Part shown: piece by piece, positions 11,748 to 22,360 of the stretch
Layout of the letters: each line of letters opens with the position of its first letter
Position numbering within the stretch: the first letter of the stretch is position 1
Source: Toxonevra muliebris
Lineage: Eukaryota; Arthropoda; Insecta; Diptera; Pallopteridae
DNA length: 64,000 bases
Assembly (NCBI GenBank): GCA_963691655.1
Contig: OY829328.1
Location: 32,011,890 to 32,075,889 of the forward strand
Direction of reading: 5' to 3'
Made by a program: the position numbers and the translations under genes
Notes under the pieces: model-generated
What the model was told of the DNA's origin: nothing
Seen by the model: the letters and a program-made list of their open reading frames with translations, nothing else
Databases searched by the model: none

Positions 11748-12321
11748 AAACAAAATAACCAATGTACATAATAAACCTACTACTACCTGCTAGAAAACCC
11801 CACACTGCGGCTTTAAATTGAAAAAAGGGAGGTGTATTGGATTCATTCTGAGAAAAGAACTTACAAGAGCATATCATTAAATAAACCTACACAGTGATCT
11901 AAGAAGTAAAGGAAGTGGAGATGGATTGGTTACATACTGATGACATGATTATATTTATACTGTCATTTTTATTAAAACTAATACAGCAAACTATACAATT
12001 GCTGTAAATTCTAGCATTTATTCTTATACGAGAAAGATTCAATTTTCATTTTGTATGACAAACTAAATACGAAATTTCATTATGTGTATCAATTCATGCG
12101 ATTTGAATTCTGTTGAGAGTTTTCTAAGTTGTTATTAGATTACAATTTTGGAAAAAAAATTTATAAATCAGATTAATAAGCTTGATTAATTACATAACAA
12201 CATAACGTTGAACTCAAAATCATTGGATCTACAGTTGGCATAAAATATGGCGGAATCCTTGGCTTAACTGTGCGTAAAAGTGACATTTGAAACAAAATAA
12301 CCAATGTACATAATAAACCTG
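11748..12321 (+). repeat. Two 30-bp direct repeats bracketing ~515 bp
   Basis: About 30 bases beginning aaacaaaataaccaatgtac are identical at about 11748-11777 and 12292-12321. The bracketed DNA contains the 12050-12230 segment also found at 9720-9890. Either an insertion with an unusually long target duplication or a local duplication would give this pattern. Confidence 0.55.
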
Positions 12322-12619
12322 GAAACCTAAACCATCCTGGAATGTCTTTGATTATTTTTATTATACAATTAATCTGTTTTTGCCTAATGAAATCATTAAT
12401 CGATATTTAAAGTATTCGAACTGTTTAGAATCTTAAGACTAATGAAGGGAACAACAATAAAAGTAATAAAAGTGTATCGAATAATTGAATACCTGGACGC
12501 AAAACAACTTATTGCATACGAATGTATATCGATCGTATATGGTGGATCGATGTTGTACCCCGCATCATGACAGTGTTTTTTTTTTTTTATAAAGGAGTAA
12601 ATACAAGAAAAATAAACGG

Positions 12620-12925
12620 ATCCCCAGATTTTTTTTTTTGCTCTGGAGACCCCTTTGGAATATGTTTTGAAGCAAAATAGAGGCTAAAAATTAGTTTTCT
12701 TGCCAAAAAAAAAAACTCAGGGTTTGGCCTTCCAGTATATATTCCAAAAGGAGGTCCGCAGCAAAACTCAGGGAAAAGTGGAACTTTTCCTTGTACTAGA
12801 GCACCATCTATTGACCGGCCAATTTAGTTGAAATTTAAGGCACCAGAGTTTTATTTTTGCCAAGAAATTTTTGACCCATATTTTGATCCAAAAGGGAGCT
12901 CTGGGGCAAAAGTTGAAACAAAATT
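12620..12925. repeat. Foldback (imperfect palindrome), ~90-bp arms
   Basis: The left arm (about 12640-12745: tttggaatat, cttgcc, actcagg) pairs with the right arm (about 12830-12925: cagagtttta, tgccaagaaa, ctctgggg). A further inverted pair is ctctggagaccccttt against aaaaggaggtcc. This is typical of foldback or MITE DNA. No coding content. Confidence 0.5.
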
Positions 12926-13020
12926 TATAGAACTAATAATTCGTAGGATACGTTTTCTTCTCAAAAAGTCCCATGTATTTCCATTGAGTCTAATGTACAA
13001 CATATAGATCTACATCTGTA

Positions 13021-13400
13021 TGTTGGGCTAAAAAGTTCGTAGCCCTGTATTAGGCTACGCATTTTTTTTGGTAAAATTGGATTTTATTATTCAATATAGT
13101 TCCCTTCGATACAACGATTATAGTTGTCAAACAATTTCAAATACCATTTTTACAGTACGTAATACGTCTCTGTTCCGGCAATTACCTCGTCATCAGCATT
13201 CTTTTGAGGTGAAACAGCACTTTTTTCTTCTTCAAATGGGGCCGTTTTTTCGTGTTTTTATCCTTCAAACGCTTCAACAACGCTATGTAATACTCGCTGT
13301 TGATGGTCTGGCTCTTTTTCAGGTAATCTATGAATATAATACTATGCGCATCCCGGAATACTGATGTCATGACCTTGCCAGCTGACTGTTGCGTTTTTCT
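13021..13400 (-). pseudogene. mariner transposase remnant (C-terminal half, deleted)
   Basis: Read on the minus strand, the start near 13398 encodes KTQQSAGKVM, then VFRDAHSIIFIDYL and KKRPHLKKKKVLFH. The peptide then jumps to LKRML, DDEVIAGTE and finally LFDNYNRCIEGNYIE before two stops (13087-13089, 13084-13086). These are standard mariner segments in order. The stretch holding the second and third catalytic aspartates (HxDNAP ... PYSPDLAP) is missing, with a frameshift nearby. The end at 13021 (tgttgggctaaaaagttcg) follows a TA and is the likely terminal repeat. The N-terminal half is absent: the element stops where the DD41D remnant starts. Confidence 0.75.
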
Positions 13401-13401
13401 A

Positions 13402-13875
13402 CGTTGACTGTCGATTGGACTCTGGAGTGTAATGATGTTTTCATATTTAAGCGTGTGGAGAGCGCTATCGTGTTATGTTGGAAGATTATTTGTGGCCAGA
13501 ATTGGATGAACTTGACATCAGCGATAGGTGGTCTCAACAAGACGGTGCCACTAACCACACAGCACGCGTCTCATCGATTTATTGAAAGGCAAATTCGGTG
13601 AACGTGTTATCTCGAGAAATGGTCCGGTGGAATGGCCGCTTCGTTCATGCGATCTAACGCCATTGGATTTCTTTTTATGGGGCTATATCAAGTCACTAGT
13701 CTATGCTAACAAGCCAGCAACTTTAGACGAGCTCAAAGACAATATCAAAAGCAAAATTGCCAACGTTCCGGTCGAAATGTGTGCGAGAGTGGTGGAAAAT
13801 TGGGTCCAAAGAATCGATCGCTGTAAACGGGCTCGTGGTGGTCATAAGACCGAAATCGAATTTCATTCATAAAAT
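13402..13875 (+). pseudogene. IS630/Tc1/mariner-type transposase remnant, DD41D-like
   Basis: Frame 2 (from about 13460) encodes RYRVMLEDYLWPELD, then WSQQDGATNHTA. A one-base deletion near 13570 moves the reading to frame 1, which continues LLKGKFGERVISRNGPVEWP, CDLTPLDFFLWGYIKSLVY and a C-terminus ending at a TAA at 13870-13872. QQDGA and TPLDFF match the second and third catalytic positions of the DDE/D superfamily. Allowing for the one-base deletion, about 41 residues separate the two aspartates, as in the DD41D group. The N-terminal DNA-binding part and first aspartate are absent. It abuts the mariner remnant head to head. Confidence 0.7.
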
Positions 13876-15880
13876 GTAATGCTTGCACTACACCCACAAT
13901 AAATTTGAACTTAATATCTCAAATATTCTGTGTTTTGTTGATAGATAAAATTGTTATGTCCTTAATGGTATTAAAATATTATAGAAAAATATTGGTCATA
14001 AAAATTTACCATGTGTTACTAGACTTAATTTTAGAATTATCACGAAAAAAAACTTTAAAATTTTATACGTTGAGTTTTTAATTTTTTATTTCTTCCCCAG
14101 TTTTGTTGTTTAATCTTTGCCATGGCAATTTTAATACCGAATCTACACGTTTCTGATAGTAAAAATATAAATTTTTTGAGGCGTTAGAAAAATTCAGATA
14201 AAAGGTTCATGTAGTATAAAACTATTTAGTAAATAAGATAAAATAATAAAATTAAATTATGATATATTTTTCTTATCGATTTACTTCCATCCTTCCCACT
14301 GCTTGCTTGTACGTGGAGTGCAGGGCCCACTTTATACCCTGAGTATTCAGGACTAAAAAAAAATTAAATAAATAAACATGTGTATAAATTCATCAATAAA
14401 GTATTAAATCTCTATGAAATGTCAGGTTCTTCAGGTTCCTAATATTTAAACTTTTGTTTTTAATTCACGGACAAACTTTTATTTTATTTCTTTTAAGCTA
14501 GATTTTGTAATTTTTTATTTTATTCTCACAAATATTTTATTGATATTACATATTAATTATTACAACAGGTGTACGAATAGCGTGATTAACTGCTAATGAT
14601 CAACAAAAATCAAAATTCCATAATACCGCACCTACGCCGCCATATTGATTTTCAATTTTGATACATAATTTTCGATTCGTTACAACGGATATTATAATGT
14701 ATACAGAAACTCATACAAATATATATTTTTATATTTATGTACATCGCATATACTGGTGTATAAATTTATGATATGGCAAATTTAGTACAAAACCTGAAAT
14801 CGAAATATAAATATATAAATAATTGGTAAGTAAATCTCTGCAAGAATTCTAAAAGGAATAAATACTCATATTTTATTTTTAAAAATAAATAATTTAATAC
14901 ATTGAGCATTCAGATTAAAACTTTATTAAAATCTTATGTTAATTTTATCTTTTGTTTTTAAATAAAAATATTTAAATATTTTTAGTAAAACATAAGACAC
15001 AACAAAAATAAATAAATTAATATACATATATACCTAGTATTAGAATTTTTGTTTTTAATAACTAGAATATGTTTGAATACAATGTGCCCTGCTGCGGAAG
15101 TAGAGGTGAAAATAACGGATATGGAAGGTGTTAATAAAGACTTAAATTAATTAATGGTAACTGTTTTATTATGCAAGTACATGTTTATGATAAAGATGCT
15201 TAATTGCTTCACAATGGCGCCTATTTATATTTATGTTAAAAAAGAAAACATTTGACTAAAATTTATTTATGCATACCACCAAAAAAAGAAGAATCAAAAC
15301 TATTAATAATATATTAATGAATATTAATTGTGACTATTTTTCTTTGAGATATGTGATAAAATATGAATTCTTATTACTTTTATCTGATATTTGCATATTA
15401 ATTAGAGGTGGTGCACATAATATGCTATTTTCAATCAATATTGTAGAAAAATATGTGCAACGTAACGCAGAGAGCAAGCCACCCTGACTCCCCCGTGCCA
15501 CACTTATTCACATTTTCCTTACCGGCTTTTAGAAAAAGAATTGCCTCAATGGAACCTGCAAAAGTTCTAATTCAGGGGAAAAGTAGGCAAAAATTTTGTT
15601 AATAAATTTATATATAATGGTAGATATCAAGCGCATTTATTATTTCTGGTATTACTTTTTTAATTTCAATTTAATTGTTTTTATATTTTTGTGAATACAT
15701 ATAAGTATTTATATAAATAATTTTTTTCTGTTTGATAAATGCTTACAAGCTTTTTCTCATAAACAAAAATTTCCGCATTAATAAAAATATGAATTCATTA
15801 TCAAGAAAGAATGTGGCTAAGATTTTTGTTTTTTTTTTGTTTTACCTTGTTATACTAAAACACAACCATCTCTTTAGTTA
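13876..15880. other. AT-rich spacer, no gene recognised
   Basis: Up to about 13930 is probably the 3' end of the preceding transposon. The rest is AT-rich with no supported frame. A gc-richer patch at 14285-14360 and another at 15460-15530 are likely old repeat pieces, not identified. Confidence 0.45.
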
Positions 15881-15881
15881 G

Positions 15882-16049
15882 TCTTTGAACCAGAAAACGT
15901 GATTAGCGCATCTGATATACAAAAATACTTTGAAAGATTTTTGTTTTTTATTTTTTGTTTATGAACTTTAATTTCAGAACTATACAAATAAGTTTTTTTA
16001 GTTGCTTTTGTTTGACTAAAGTTAAATTTAAAGAACCAGGAAATATATT
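15882..16049 (+). repeat. 168-bp repeat, copy 1
   Basis: 167 of 168 bases are identical to 17469-17636, in direct orientation. See the nested insert at 17471-17648 for the better-bounded copy. The first bases (tttgaaccagaaaacgtg), read in reverse, resemble a tRNA box B (ggttcaaa), so this could be a small tRNA-headed SINE; that is speculative. Confidence 0.85.
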
Positions 16050-16398
16050 ATGTTGCAGTTAAAAGTATAGAATTAAAAGATTAAATATAATAATCGAAAA
16101 GCTAACTAACTAAAAAATCAACTCAAATTTTTTGAAAACAAGAGGCTTCTGTTTTTTTTGTTTGTACTATTCATGCACAAGTAGTCAATTTTGCTACAGA
16201 TGTAGTAAAAAAAAAATACATTGTAAATCTAATTAAAAAACAATGTTAGCTGTGAGCACATTCTATTTCGAATAAGATCAGTGAGCAAGAAATAAGTTTT
16301 AGAGCAAAAAAGTTAGGTTTTGTAGATAATGTAGGTGATTAGACCGAGTTTTTCGCCTCCATTCATGTAGTGTGAGTTATATTTGTACACGAATGAAA

Positions 16399-16608
16399 GG
16401 GACCTACAGTTATGTGCCGAATCCGAACGACGAAATGAAAAGCTTTTGTATAAAATATTTACTCTTAGAGGTTGTCATTACCAGCCAAAAGGAAATCAGT
16501 GGTGTTGTGTAGAAACATTTTGATTTTCTATTTTTGACCTTGCTGGGCATTGACCGGGCACCCTGCCCTTCAGTCCAGCAGACTAACTACTACGCCACGT
16601 CGGCTACG
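16399..16608 (-). mobile_element. Tephritid-type dispersed repeat/SINE fragment
   Basis: Landmarks in order are ggacctacag, ccgaatccgaacga, tactcttagaggttgtcatta, and a tRNA-like head in reverse (ending cgccacgtcggctac). This layout matches a repeat I recall from tephritid genomes, whose copies carry ctccgaacggc, ctcggaggtttgccatt and a cggctac end. A second copy lies at about 20265-20460. Boundaries are approximate. Confidence 0.5.
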
Positions 16609-16799
16609 TAAATATGCACTAACTAAAAAGGGGCGTGTGAAACTATGAGGATTGTGAAAAGTTATGGAAAGATATTTTTAAAATTTTTAATTGTATGTAT
16701 TTTTAGTTTATAGTATGAGGCAATAAAAGTTATACACACAAGTTTTTAAACTAATTACTACAAATTACACATATTAATCTTTATTAAATCGAACTATTC

Positions 16800-17430
16800 A
16801 ATATTAAAATATATAAACATATTGTTGTTTTCAATCGATTTAAGCAATTGGATCTTCTCCAGATGAAGTGAAACACCACCAAACCAGTACACAAGAGCGC
16901 CATGTATTTAGTAAATTTTGGGTTCAGCTTAGTATTTGGTGGATGCCTAACAAAGGGCCTTCTATTGATCCCAAACACATTAAATATGAATTCATGGTTT
17001 CAAACAATCGTTTTCCAAAAATGCTGGTCCTAGTGGAGATATCGTTTAACGAACTGAAGGCGCTGCGTAATATTTTTTTTGGAACGTTGAATTTACGTCT
17101 GCCAATTTATCCTAATACCTTTTTTTTGTTTAATCGCTTAGATTATAGTTCTGGCTGATATTTTTAAATTGTATTCTAAGTCTATTTGTGATCTTAGTTT
17201 GATGAGCCTAACCAAGTACCTGTCTTCAACTGGAGACGTTTTAAGTGGTTTTTTGCTTTCCAAATTTGGAAATTTGATTTTTTTGTTGTATCTTATCTCA
17301 TTGACCACTTTTCCACTTAAAAAAGCTAGCGCTCACACGACCTTTGCAATACTCCCAAGGTTCTGAAAAGTTTTCCAAATGATATCCATTTTCGAGGGAG
17401 TGGAGCTCTTATTTTTGCGTATCCCAATCA
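16800..17430 (-). pseudogene. Tc1-like transposase pseudogene
   Basis: With several frameshifts and stops, the minus strand reads through a Tc1 transposase. In order there is an HTH-like start (about 17420-17340, FQNLGSIAKVV), DRYLVRLIKLRS (about 17240), then KKNITQRLQFVKRYL (about 17060), FWKTIV with NHEF (about 17010), GINRRPFVRHPPNTKLN (about 16960) and VWWCFTSSGEDPI (about 16880), which corresponds to the family's VWGCF-SSG block. The DE(D) C-terminal third is missing. It is inactive. The hAT element at 17435 inserted immediately 5' of it. Confidence 0.7.
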
Positions 17431-17434
17431 AAAT

Positions 17435-18084
17435 CAGGGACCGAAAATAACTGTTCATTTTTTTCAACTCTTTGAACCAGAAAACGTGATTAGCGCATCT
17501 GATATACAAAAATACTTTGAAAGATTTTTGTTTTTTATTTTTTGTTTATGAACTTTAATTTCAGAACTATACAAATAAGTTTTTTTAGTTGCTTTTGTTT
17601 GACTAAAGTTAAATCTAAAGAACCAGGAAATATATTTCTTTCTATTTCCATTTTTCAACTCAAAAAGTCATCCACAAAAAATAGCCGTAGGGGATCTTCA
17701 AGTGTACGGTTGTGATCCTCACGGACTAAATTTCATGATTTTTATCGTAATAGGCTAAATAAAACGGGAAATTATTTACTTTTATGATTTTTGGCGAGAA
17801 ATAATAATTATATTTGACTTTTATTTTGTCGGGCCAAAAATAAAACAGTTATTTTACGACTTTTATTTTGTTGGCTAAAACGAACCAGTAATTTATGACT
17901 CTTATTTTTTTGGACAAAAATAAATGGTCAACCCTTATAACTAATTAATGAAACACCGAAGATACATGGAAAAATAAAAGTCAAATACAATTTACCATTT
18001 TATTTAGCCAATCACGATAAAAGTCACAAAATAACTTTTAATATTTGACTTTTACTATAAAACGCATAACCCTTAGGGTCCCTG
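17435..18084. mobile_element. Non-autonomous hAT element, 650 bp
   Basis: A perfect 8-bp target duplication, atcaaaat, is present at 17427-17434 and 18085-18092. The terminal inverted repeats are cagggacc (left) and ggtccctg (right). Subterminal inverted segments pair 17740-17795 with 17955-18015 (ttttatcgt-at-ggctaaata), and 17810-17920 holds three degenerate ~50-bp direct units around gacttttattttgt. No transposase. Without the nested insert it would be about 460 bp. Confidence 0.85.
17471..17648. mobile_element. Young insert inside the hAT element (168-bp repeat, copy 2)
   Basis: It is flanked by catttttttcaactc (17456-17470) and catttttcaactc (17649-17661), which look like a 13-15-bp target duplication differing in T-run length, as expected for target-primed retrotransposition. 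The insert is almost wholly the 168-bp repeat that also occurs at 15882-16049. Because it sits inside the hAT element, it inserted last. Confidence 0.6.
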
Positions 18085-18092
18085 ATCAAAAT

Positions 18093-20264
18093 AGACAATT
18101 GTTCAACTAAAGTTTACAGAAATGTATAAATTATCAATGTTATTGATTTTTACGAAATTTAGGTGCACTAAGTCAAGTTGATTGCGAAAGAATATAAAAT
18201 GGCTTAATTATATGTCCACTTCCACTCTTACTCCTCCACCAACATTTGCCGACTGCTCCCAAAATTCGTCACTCTTTTGTAATTGCTCTTAATATTTTTA
18301 AGGCAACTAATGGTACCGCAAAATGACGTTATAAAATATTCTTGGGCCACAAGTGTATGTATATATGGAAATAATGTATATAGAGTTGCCAGGCGGTCAG
18401 GATTCATCTGCATTGTCCTGATTTTTATTCCCGTATTCAGAGTCATGACTTTCTGAAATTTAATTAGATAAAATTTTTACTGATAAATTTGTGCACTTTA
18501 AACAAAATAAAAATAAATTAGAAAATATAACAAACTAAGTCTCATAGGCTGAAAATATTTATGGTATGTTTATAACTTTAAATAATTTAACTATATTCTA
18601 AAATAAAATCATAGCTAATAACACAGTGCATAATTGGTTGTCAGCTTAAGACTTGGTTATGATGGGATGAAAGTACAAGCATAGCCAAGTAAGCCACTCT
18701 CTGGGTTTTCTAAAGTTGACGAACCATCAAATTTCATCGACCCAGAAAGTTTTTATAATTAAATGGATTTTTTTTAAATTGACACCACCTGTTTTTGGTC
18801 AGTAAGTAAGACTAATATTTTTTCTCTATGCCCAGATGAAGTCTTGAAAACCCCGATATTTTTTTAAAACGTCCAGCTTGTACCCAATTTGTCTATTTGT
18901 AGTAGAATAAAGCTCGTCATTTTTTAAATGAACTCAGAATCAGTTCACACAAGTACAAAAAAAAAAAATTCTTTCAGGCAAACATCATTAAACCAAATAT
19001 GAGTATATAAATAAATGATAAATACGTATTAACTAAGAGCTTCTAAGCGTTTATTTAATTTCGCATTAATTTTAATAGTTGTTATGAGCATTTTGAACTT
19101 TTATGGCTTGCGTTTTTTTCTAATACAATTAATTTCGTATATATCTTTTCTAAATAGAAATAGTTAAATATTTATTTTCATATGAATTCAATTTGATTAA
19201 TAAATTGCTTCATTAGTGTATGCTTATTGTTAAATATTATATGTGTTTTTTAACATATAAAAATATTAATTGTAAAATATATTTTAAAGATTTATAAAAC
19301 GGTTTACGGTTAAAAAAAATTCGCCAAAAAGAATTTACGAATCATAACTAAAATATTGATGATAATTTTCAAAATACAAGAAAAAAGTGAAAGTTCTTAG
19401 TTTATAAAATTTGTTTGTTATTTAAATGTTAACTTTTGCTTATTTGTATTTAGAAATATATCATTTAGATAGATAAAATTTATGAGTTAATGAAACAAGA
19501 CTTTACTGGTTGAAAAAATGAGTAAAGAGTTATGTTTCTTTGTTTTAATAACTACAATAAATAAAATGTATTTAAAATAAAACAGCGGTATTAGTTTCTA
19601 TATTCAAGACCGGTTTTATTAAATAATAATCTAAGATTAACTGAAACTTAATGAAAAAAAAATGTATAGCTTTTTATTCACCAAATTCTCAATTAAACTT
19701 TAGTTAATATTTTAGCTTAATTGTTATTAAAACTGGTACTAAAGTAATTAAAAAACGTAGGAAAATATAGAATTAAAAAAGTTACGAAATTATATTTACG
19801 AATGCAGTGTGCCTAAAATTAATCTGTTAGTAATAAAATAACATGAGAAATTAAATTCAATGAGAAATTATCGGTTGTATGTGCATATGGAAAGAACTTA
19901 TTAGAAATTGAAGATATCCGTTTTAGTGGTTTACGTCATTACATCACATTTGCGTAATAACTAGATGTGTGATTACTGAGCTGTTTATGATACTTTTTGT
20001 ATCTGCTGAATGGCAGGCTACATGTGAGCTATAAAACTTTTGACAATTATGATTGTTGTGAGATTGAAAATTAGTAAAAAGCAAAAAGAAGTTGTAAATC
20101 AGCCAAAAAATAAATAATTTGAAAGATTATGGACGATATCAATGTGATTTAAGATATTTTCGTTTATTAAATGATCAATTTGCGTTCATAAGACATTTAG
20201 GCAGCAGTGACGGAACAGAGATTTCCAAGTTTCTTTTATGGTACAACATGGATAGCCTGGACCG
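18093..20264. other. AT-rich spacer, nothing identified
   Basis: No supported frame, RNA gene or bounded repeat. The phrase agttgccaggcggtcaggat near 18378 resembles a hAT end, but no partner end was found. Confidence 0.45.
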
Positions 20265-20460
20265 TGCGTGTGTGGACTTACAGTTTTATGCTTTTTTCAC
20301 AACTAATTTTTACTCTTGGAGGTTTGCCATTACCCCAGTCATTGATGCTGTGTGAAAGCAGTTTTATTTTCTATTTTCGATTTTTTGAATGTGGAGAGTT
20401 TTAAACCCGTTCACCCGGCGAAGCAGTTTAGGGCAATGAGCACTAGACTACGGTGACCAC
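20265..20460 (-). mobile_element. Second copy of the tephritid-type repeat/SINE
   Basis: It shares cttacagtttta, tttttactcttggaggtttg, ccattacc and ttttattttctattttcgat with 16399-16608. It ends in a reverse tRNA-like head (about 20405-20455) with a box A-like tagtctagtg. Confidence 0.5.
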
Positions 20461-21440
20461 CGTCTTTCAGTATTATTTCCAAAACAAGTGACGGAATGTT
20501 TACTGAATTTATGAATTCTGTTCATTGGATTTATGTACAGTTTTTGGTTTAGTATAAGTTTCTTAATTTGCTTGTGCTTATTTCAGATAGTTAGATACCC
20601 GAGGTTACTGAAGTATGGTTTGCCTCAGGTTTTCGCCTTGGTTCGTGAAAAAGGTGAACATTCGAAGAGAATATGAAAAACAGGTTCTTTTTTTCACTGG
20701 GTATTTACAGCAATGTCAGTAGGTGTTGAACGGGTTTCCCATTTTGGCCGCTTGCTCACCAATATCTCCCGGAAGCCTGTAATGACTGCCGTCAGTTTTT
20801 AGATATTCTTTCTATTTTGGTAGACTAGTCAATTGTGATGATCTCTTCCAATTGTGGTATAGCAATATCGCTCCGCTGCTTTGGAAAGTTTTTAGTCTGT
20901 TTCGTTTACAATTGGCTTTTGCAAGATAAAATAGTTGAAATAATATTTAAGTTGGAGTAGGTATTGCTTTTAGTTTTCAAGGCAAAGGAAATTGACTAGC
21001 TGCTATAAGAGGTTTCGCAAAGATGAAATTAAATCTGTTTAAAAGAATGCATTCAAAGTTAATTAAGCTATATTTTAATATTAATATATAAAGTTTTCAT
21101 TAATGACCATGTCAGACCATATTACACAGAGCACAGTGTTAACTTGAATGAACTCTTTTGTTTTCAACTAACTCACCACATTTTTGTTTTTAGCAAAATA
21201 TTGTTTCTTTTTTTTATCCAAAAATCTGGTCACATTAATCATATTTACATTTATGGTTAATAACTTTTCATTAAAAGAAACACTTGCGAAAAAATGTTTA
21301 TATTAAAAGAAGATGGTTTACATGCATAAAAAACTTACCATTAAGGATGATGTACACATAACTTTTGGCAAAATATTGAAAAAATATTCCAAATTAGAGT
21401 TAGTAGTTAGATTGTAGGATTGTTATCTATACAAGGGTCC
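20461..21440. other. Spacer, nothing identified
   Basis: Mixed AT-rich DNA. No gene or bounded element was recognised. Confidence 0.4.
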
Positions 21441-21525
21441 TCAAAATACTAGCTGCGTTTAACATGTGCGAATAAAACGACCTAGTTGTTAAGTCTCTTC
21501 TTCTTCGTTATATTGTTATATATAT

Positions 21526-21563
21526 ATGTTTCACCCTCAGCTCAGCAGCTGAGGGTGAAACAT
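21526..21563. repeat. Perfect hairpin, 17-bp stem, 4-base loop
   Basis: The left arm is 21526-21542 (core tttcaccctcagct), the loop 21543-21546 (cagc), and the right arm 21547-21563. All 17 pairs match, and the core is gc-richer than its surroundings. Weak inverted 12-mers (tagctgcgttt type) at 21449-21460 and 21743-21754 may mark a small surrounding MITE. Confidence 0.85.
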
Positions 21564-21994
21564 TTTAAAGGATCCCAGTCATTACGGTTAATCGTGCGCA
21601 TTGTTTTCAATTTTTACTCTTTATAAGAATATTATAAGTTAAGTTAAGCTATAATTATACGTGTTATCTCTGTGGCTTTGTTGTTGTTTAGACATACAAT
21701 TATCGCTGGTAATTATACATAACCAGAAGCAAGTGGCGAATAAAACGCAGCTACTTTAAAGTGTCGGTTTCTACTCTGGCAAGCTCCGCCCGCAAGAGAC
21801 TTTGTAAAACTACAATGGCTTCTTGAAAACTAAAAAAACTAATTTATTATTACTTATTAGTGTTCTGGGAACTGGGACTTTTCGTTATCAACACTGGCTC
21901 ACTTACTGAGAAAGATAGGGAAGAAGACAAAAACTACTGTTTGACTTTATGTTTTCCCAAAACTTTTTATATTAATATAATTGTTAACAACCTC

Positions 21995-22360
21995 GATGGT
22001 CTAGTAGATAGTGCACTAATCATTCACCCAGGAGGTGGCGGGTTAGATTTCCGTCTTGGTTTAATGGTTAAATCTGGTTCACTATTGATATGAAGTGAAT
22101 GAGAATTATAGGTGTCCATGTCTAACTCCTGGTGAGCAATGGCAAAACCACCAAGTTATCAAAAATTGCTACTCCACTGCTAGAGACCGGCGTTTAACTG
22201 TATGTTCAACCATCGCTTTTATAGAACGTGCCAGACCCTTGTCTCTGGAGTCACGGGTTAGGTTCCCTTTCTTTTTTTCATAACTTGGCGCTTTGGTACT
22301 TTAGATCTTATAGGTAGCAGTGCCAGTGTTTTGGGCCGTCCCATCCTTCAAACAATAATA
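21995..22360 (+). mobile_element. Composite tRNA-derived SINE
   Basis: The first tRNA-like module is at about 22005-22065 (cctcgatggtctagtag, gggttagattt), homologous to the split SINE at 3.5/4.3 kb. The second is at about 22195-22265, homologous to the element at the window start (box A eroded; gtctctggagtcacgggtta). The tail runs into an AAT-rich stretch. The two modules may be one dimeric SINE or two adjacent insertions. Confidence 0.55.

Noticed and set aside
13068..13364. 98-codon plus-strand frame as a gene
   Set aside because: It is the shadow of the mariner coding sequence on the minus strand.
15882..17636. 168-bp repeats as LTRs of a retrotransposon
   Set aside because: The DNA between holds an inverted Tc1 remnant and a SINE piece, and the second copy sits inside a hAT element with its own target duplication.
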